IMG/VR virus record: IMGVR_UViG_3300032770_000002 | Span: 62,001 to 126,000 of that record | From: a virus | DNA: 64,000 nucleotides | Direction: 5' to 3' (one strand) | Shown: piece after piece, positions 61,044 to 64,000 of the stretch | Numbering within the stretch: the first letter of the stretch is position 1 | How the letters are laid out: every line of letters begins with the position of its first letter | Translations under genes and position numbers: made by a program | Notes under the pieces: model-generated | The model's input: only the letters and a program-made list of their open reading frames with translations | Told to the model about the DNA's origin: nothing | Database searches by the model: none

Positions 61044-61451
61044 ATGCACGCCATTCAACTCGGCCCTAGCCAGCCACCGCTTGAGGGCGAGTTGCCGAAG
61101 GACTTCATCCGGTGGCTCATCCTTGAAATCAATGGGCGTGTCGCTAGGGTCGGTTCAAAGTGTGAGGCTGACATAACTTGGCCGAATCGGGAAGCCCAGA
61201 AAAAGCTCGAAGAGCGTTACATTGCCATCATTGTTGAGCCAAGCTATGATCGCAATGGCTACTATGACCCGGGGGCTGGGTTTGTGTGGGAGGACGAGTA
61301 TCAGGAGCACGTTCAGAAGTTGACGGAGATGATTGGGGTTGTCTTGCCACAGTCTTTTTTCCAGTGCCCGAGGTGTTCGAATGTTCACACGGCGCCGACG
61401 CGGCATTGTCGCGAATGTGGATTTTCGCTCGGCGAGCCGCCCAGTGCCTGA
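61044..61451 (+). CDS. Hypothetical protein with C-terminal zinc ribbon
   Basis: 135 aa. The C-terminus 'FFQCPRCSNVHTAPTRHCRE', 'CGFSLGEPPS' is a zinc ribbon (C-x2-C and C-x2-C). The N-terminal part is alpha/beta ('LPKDFIRWLILEINGRVARV'). Its 3' third overlaps the convergent gene at 61228 by 224 bp; codon quality favours this frame in the overlap. Confidence 0.55.
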   Translation: MHAIQLGPSQPPLEGELPKDFIRWLILEINGRVARVGSKCEADITWPNREAQKKLEERYIAIIVEPSYDRNGYYDPGAGFVWEDEYQEHVQKLTEMIGVVLPQSFFQCPRCSNVHTAPTRHCRECGFSLGEPPSA

Positions 61452-62187
61452 TTCGGTCATAGCGACGATACCGTTCTTTTACGCTTTCACTTTGGCTCGC
61501 CCACCAAGTCTTCCAACTTATCCTGCGTCGGTTACGGCGCTCTGGATTTTCACGATACCTCATTCGGTCACGCTCACGGATGACCTCGCGATTTTTGTAG
61601 TAAGAGCGCCGCGCCTGTGCACGGATTCGGCAGACTGAGGAGTGATACCGCTTGCCATGCTTTGGCTTGAACCTGACGTTGCACTTCTTCCAAGCGCACT
61701 TGACCAATGGTCGAGCTTGCAGCTCACGCCGGCGCCGCTCGGCTGACGTCCACTTCATCCTGCACCTTGCCTTGCAAAACTTTTGCTGTAATCGATATGG
61801 GTCGAATGGCATGCCACAGCCTTTGCATAACGGCTTCTTCTCCATGGACATGCGGATTCTGGCCGGTTGGTGCGGGCGGTTGGACATCAGCGCTGGGCAG
61901 AAGTGTGTCATGAACCGTCGCTTGATGAGCTGCCACAGGGCGTGAAGCTCTTGCGCCGGCCGGTGGTCATCATTTTCAGTTCTTGGGTGGAGTTTGACCT
62001 TCAACCTGTCATAGAGTTTTTTCGCGTCATCAAACAGATACTCGAGCTCGGCTCTCGAGCGGTCCCAGAAGTGGCCATGGTTGTGCGGGACACGCACGCC
62101 AAGCTGCGCCAAGAGGGCCTTCGTTTGGACGTGGCGACGTGGCTTGTGGTTCGGTCGTTGATACTCGACAACGGCATGTTTCGTCAC
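61228..62187 (-). CDS. J-domain-like plus double zinc-finger protein
   Basis: 319 aa from GTG 62187. Residues about 45-92 resemble a J domain ('LFDDAKKLYDRLKVKLHPRT', with H-P-R instead of H-P-D). About 117-190 are two zinc-finger units: 'LCKGCGMPFDPYRLQQKFCK' and 'KCAWKKCNVRFKPKHGKRYH' with following Cys. A very basic helix 'YRENPERRNRRRISWKTWWA' comes next. The final 60 residues are low-complexity and antisense to the gene at 61044, so the true end may be less conserved. DNA binding is likely. Confidence 0.55.
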   Translation of the reverse strand: MTKHAVVEYQRPNHKPRRHVQTKALLAQLGVRVPHNHGHFWDRSRAELEYLFDDAKKLYDRLKVKLHPRTENDDHRPAQELHALWQLIKRRFMTHFCPALMSNRPHQPARIRMSMEKKPLCKGCGMPFDPYRLQQKFCKARCRMKWTSAERRRRELQARPLVKCAWKKCNVRFKPKHGKRYHSSVCRIRAQARRSYYKNREVIRERDRMRYRENPERRNRRRISWKTWWASQSESVKERYRRYDRIRHWAARRAKIHIRDNAASAPCEHSNTSGTGKKTVARQPQSSPSTSERAPDTRPPTQTQPPGHSSHCDHSLAQQ

Positions 62188-62235
62188 AGTCTACTATACG
62201 GGTTCAACCGACGATGAGTTGAGGACGACCTTCGA

Positions 62236-62240
62236 GTTCT
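62236..62240 (+). promoter_or_regulatory. GTTCT promoter candidate (N7 before ATG)
   Basis: GAGTTCT, seven bases (TGTTTAC), ATG 62248. Standard spacing. Confidence 0.45.
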
Positions 62241-62247
62241 TGTTTAC

Positions 62248-62466
62248 ATGAAAAAACTTTCGATAACTCGTCAAAATATCCACAAAGGAATAGAAGCTTC
62301 GTGTCAGGCCTTAGCTAAAGCTGAAGGAACTGACGTTGTCGAAGAGAGGGCCAGAGTTGCCAGGTTCGTTTATACTTCGATTAAAACGACGCAGCGTAGT
62401 CAATTTCACGAAATAAGTGGACTTCAACCGGCTTGCGGTCGACCCGGGCATCGTCATTGCGGGTGA
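62248..62466 (+). CDS. Small hypothetical protein
   Basis: 72 aa, A+T-rich at the 5' end: 'MKKLSITRQNIHKGIEASCQ', 'ERARVARFVYTSIKTTQRSQ'. The start is supported by the GTTCT element. The last part may be read by chance. Function unknown. Confidence 0.4.
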   Translation: MKKLSITRQNIHKGIEASCQALAKAEGTDVVEERARVARFVYTSIKTTQRSQFHEISGLQPACGRPGHRHCG

Positions 62467-62485
62467 TTTGACGTAGTTATGCCAC

Positions 62486-62767
62486 ATGAGCACTGGCATC
62501 AGTCGGATTCTCGAGTCGAAGGACAACACCAAGCGTGTCGGGCGTGACCTCGTCGACGCGCTAAACAAGCTGAAGGAGTGCGTCCGAGTTCAGCTCGTTG
62601 ACAACCAAGAAGAAGAGGTGGAGGGCCGCGAGCTTGCCATTGGCCGGCGCATCCTCGAAATCTGTGGTGGCACAATGTCCCACAAGGAAGTGGCTGAAAT
62701 TCGAGAACTGGCCCAAGAGCTCGTCAACATTCACTCGCCCACCGGTCCTGAACCGGTTCTTCAATGA
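62486..62767 (+). CDS. Hypothetical protein
   Basis: 93 aa, helical and charged: 'VGRDLVDALNKLKECVRVQL', 'RRILEICGGTMSHKEVAEIR'. Preceded by TTGACGTAGTTATGCCAC, nearly the same as before the gene at 26238. Function unknown. Confidence 0.55.
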   Translation: MSTGISRILESKDNTKRVGRDLVDALNKLKECVRVQLVDNQEEEVEGRELAIGRRILEICGGTMSHKEVAEIRELAQELVNIHSPTGPEPVLQ

Positions 62768-62768
62768 C

Positions 62769-63134
62769 GTGAGACATTCTCGTGGTTTAAACTCTGATCG
62801 ATATCGTCAATATAGCAAACAATGGAATTTAAGAAACAAGGAATATGGCAGCAACTGGCGACGTGAACGGCGAGCGGCCAATAGAAAATTTCTCTTTGAA
62901 TATCTTAAAACTCATCCGTGCGTAGATTGCGGTGAGGACGACTTTGTTGTCTTAGATTTTGACCATGTATACGGAAAGAAGACCGTTGGCTGGAATCAGC
63001 TTATGCCAGGAAGTCGCTTCAGGCTTTTGCAAGAGATTCAAAAATGTGAAGTTCGATGTGCAAATTGTCATCGACGTAGACACTATCGAGAAAAATCAAG
63101 AGGAGCTAGATTTCGAGGATTGGTGCCTATTTAA
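62769..63134 (+). CDS. HNH endonuclease
   Basis: 121 aa from GTG 62769. The zinc/HNH core is 'HPCVDCGEDDFVVLDFDHVY' (C-x2-C and D-H) and 'CEVRCANCHRRRHYREKSRG' (C-x2-C-H). The N-terminus 'NSDRYRQYSKQWNLRNKEYG' is the basic DNA-binding part seen in phage HNH genes. A+T-rich relative to neighbours, consistent with a recent mobile gene. It ends at the start of the next gene (TAATG). Confidence 0.8.
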   Translation: MRHSRGLNSDRYRQYSKQWNLRNKEYGSNWRRERRAANRKFLFEYLKTHPCVDCGEDDFVVLDFDHVYGKKTVGWNQLMPGSRFRLLQEIQKCEVRCANCHRRRHYREKSRGARFRGLVPI

Positions 63135-63772
63135 TGACCCGCAACCCGCATAACGCCATCAAGCGACTCGTCGAAGGGCCGGCTGAACTGACGAAGTATT
63201 CTTCGGTCAGGACGGAGCTTGACTTCGCCCTCGGTGAAATCCGTGACAAGATCACCACGCTGCTCAAGCTGCCTGTCAGCCAAGACCTGAAGGACGCCGC
63301 AAAGCTCTTCATCCAGCACCTTGAGCGCTATACCGTCAAGCGGTCGCTCGACCAAGACTCCGAATTGAGGACGGCGACAAAATTCTCATCGTCAAAGGCC
63401 GCCGGACGGGTTTACTCCTCGGCGGTGATCTTGCAGGCCATCAAGAAAGCCACTGGCAAGCGAAATTGGAGACAAGTTGAGGATGACGAGGAGTATGAGG
63501 CGGAGATGGTCGGTGAGACGATTGCCCACCTCTATGACGACTATGGCATCGAGGTCACGACGCAGGAACTCGTTCACATGGCCTTCGAGCGTGAGACTGA
63601 CAATCGCAGCGCTTTGGCCTACGTCTCAGTCTGGCTATTTCCTGGCGGCATCTACATTCAAGACCTTGCCACAGACCGCGTCAGCGGCTACGACAGCATT
63701 GTGAAGACGCCGCGCGAACTTGAGAAGGAGATTCGTCACTTTAGTGCCTATGATGGAGATGATTGGGAATGA
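63134..63772 (+). CDS. Hypothetical protein, MTRNPH-type N-terminus
   Basis: 212 aa. It begins 'MTRNPHNAIKRLVEGPAELT' and shares its first 18 bases exactly with the next gene. A helical N-terminal half precedes 'AVILQAIKKATGKRNWRQVE' and a beta-rich C-terminus 'ALAYVSVWLFPGGIYIQDLA'. Function unknown. It may be distantly related to the protein at 42043. Confidence 0.55.
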   Translation: MTRNPHNAIKRLVEGPAELTKYSSVRTELDFALGEIRDKITTLLKLPVSQDLKDAAKLFIQHLERYTVKRSLDQDSELRTATKFSSSKAAGRVYSSAVILQAIKKATGKRNWRQVEDDEEYEAEMVGETIAHLYDDYGIEVTTQELVHMAFERETDNRSALAYVSVWLFPGGIYIQDLATDRVSGYDSIVKTPRELEKEIRHFSAYDGDDWE

Positions 63773-64000
63773 CCCGCAACCCGCATCACCACTATCACAA
63801 GGCCTTACATAACTTGGACACCCTTATTGACACGACTAAGGGTCAACTCGCGATATTTGTGGAGTTGGCCGAGGGCCCGTGGAACCGAGTCATTGATGAT
63901 GACTGGAAAGCAGACTTAGAGTCCATGACCTTGCTTCAGCGAAAGGTCAAGCGCATCCTGTTGAAACGTGAGTTGAACCGGGAGTTTAGCCGTGCGACTC
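63769..64000 (+). CDS. Hypothetical protein, MTRNPH-type N-terminus (3' partial)
   Basis: 77 codons visible and open to the end of the window. It starts 'MTRNPHHHYHKALHNLDTLI', sharing the first six residues with the preceding protein. The visible part is helical ('MTLLQRKVKRILLKRELNRE'). The shared opening could be another N-terminal signal. Confidence 0.5.
   Translation, partial: MTRNPHHHYHKALHNLDTLIDTTKGQLAIFVELAEGPWNRVIDDDWKADLESMTLLQRKVKRILLKRELNREFSRAT

Overview
The window reads as a continuous piece of a large tailed-phage (Caudoviricetes) genome, most likely a contractile-tail virus. Genes are tightly packed and mostly overlap by ATGA or are separated by a few bases. A T4-type portal is followed directly by a gp25-type baseplate wedge protein; a neck-like protein, collagen-like and beta-helix fibre proteins, a UvsW-like helicase, a RuvC-like resolvase, a Dam methylase and several homing endonucleases also occur. 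The standard bacterial code fits. The host is not proven. Several lipoproteins, two Tat leaders, and a FN3 plus Ig-like protein of a style common in Verrucomicrobiota suggest a diderm host of that kind; this is a weak inference.

Layout. 0-7 kb: portal (5'-truncated), PKD-gp25 fusion, HU-like protein, collagen-like fibre, an opposing GT9 glycosyltransferase, and structural proteins. 7-17.7 kb: a Tat-exported protein, SF2 helicase, three small proteins carrying a shared N-terminal tag, then a minus-strand operon (papain-like peptidase, FkbM methyltransferase, glycosyltransferase-sulfotransferase fusion, permuted NlpC/P60 enzyme), a neck-like protein, and a minus-strand set with a RuvC-like resolvase and a lipoprotein. 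17.7-42.6 kb: mostly short plus-strand genes of early type, driven by at least five near-identical sigma70-like promoters. This part includes a gamma-glutamylcyclotransferase, three carboxylate-amine ligases (amidoligases), Dam, an AAA ATPase and a minus-strand initiator-like gene that contains its own repeat cluster. 42.6-50 kb: a 702-aa fibre/baseplate protein and a run of paralogous proteins carrying the tag. 50-64 kb: small genes, a cytidylyltransferase / radical SAM / exostosin-like operon, a beta-helix spike, a NADAR protein, a phosphatase, membrane proteins, and zinc-binding and HNH proteins.

Main points. (1) Eighteen otherwise different proteins share an N-terminal tag of the form M(K/N/R)AR-x-x-IDE. 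It resembles in position and form the capsid-targeting sequence of T4 internal proteins, so many of these genes may encode cargo packaged in the head and injected. (2) Two promoter classes can be read. One is a sigma70-like TTTACA-17-TATAAT element. The other is a short GTTCT(A/G) element found repeatedly in gene gaps. Both often sit so close to the start codon that the mRNA should be leaderless. (3) Three amidoligase-type enzymes, a GGCT-type cyclotransferase and papain/NlpC/transglutaminase-like proteins suggest chemistry on gamma-glutamyl or isopeptide bonds. (4) Three glycosyltransferases plus sulfotransferase, methyltransferase and heptose-type nucleotidyltransferase functions lie beside fibre genes, which suggests glycan decoration of the virion or host surface.
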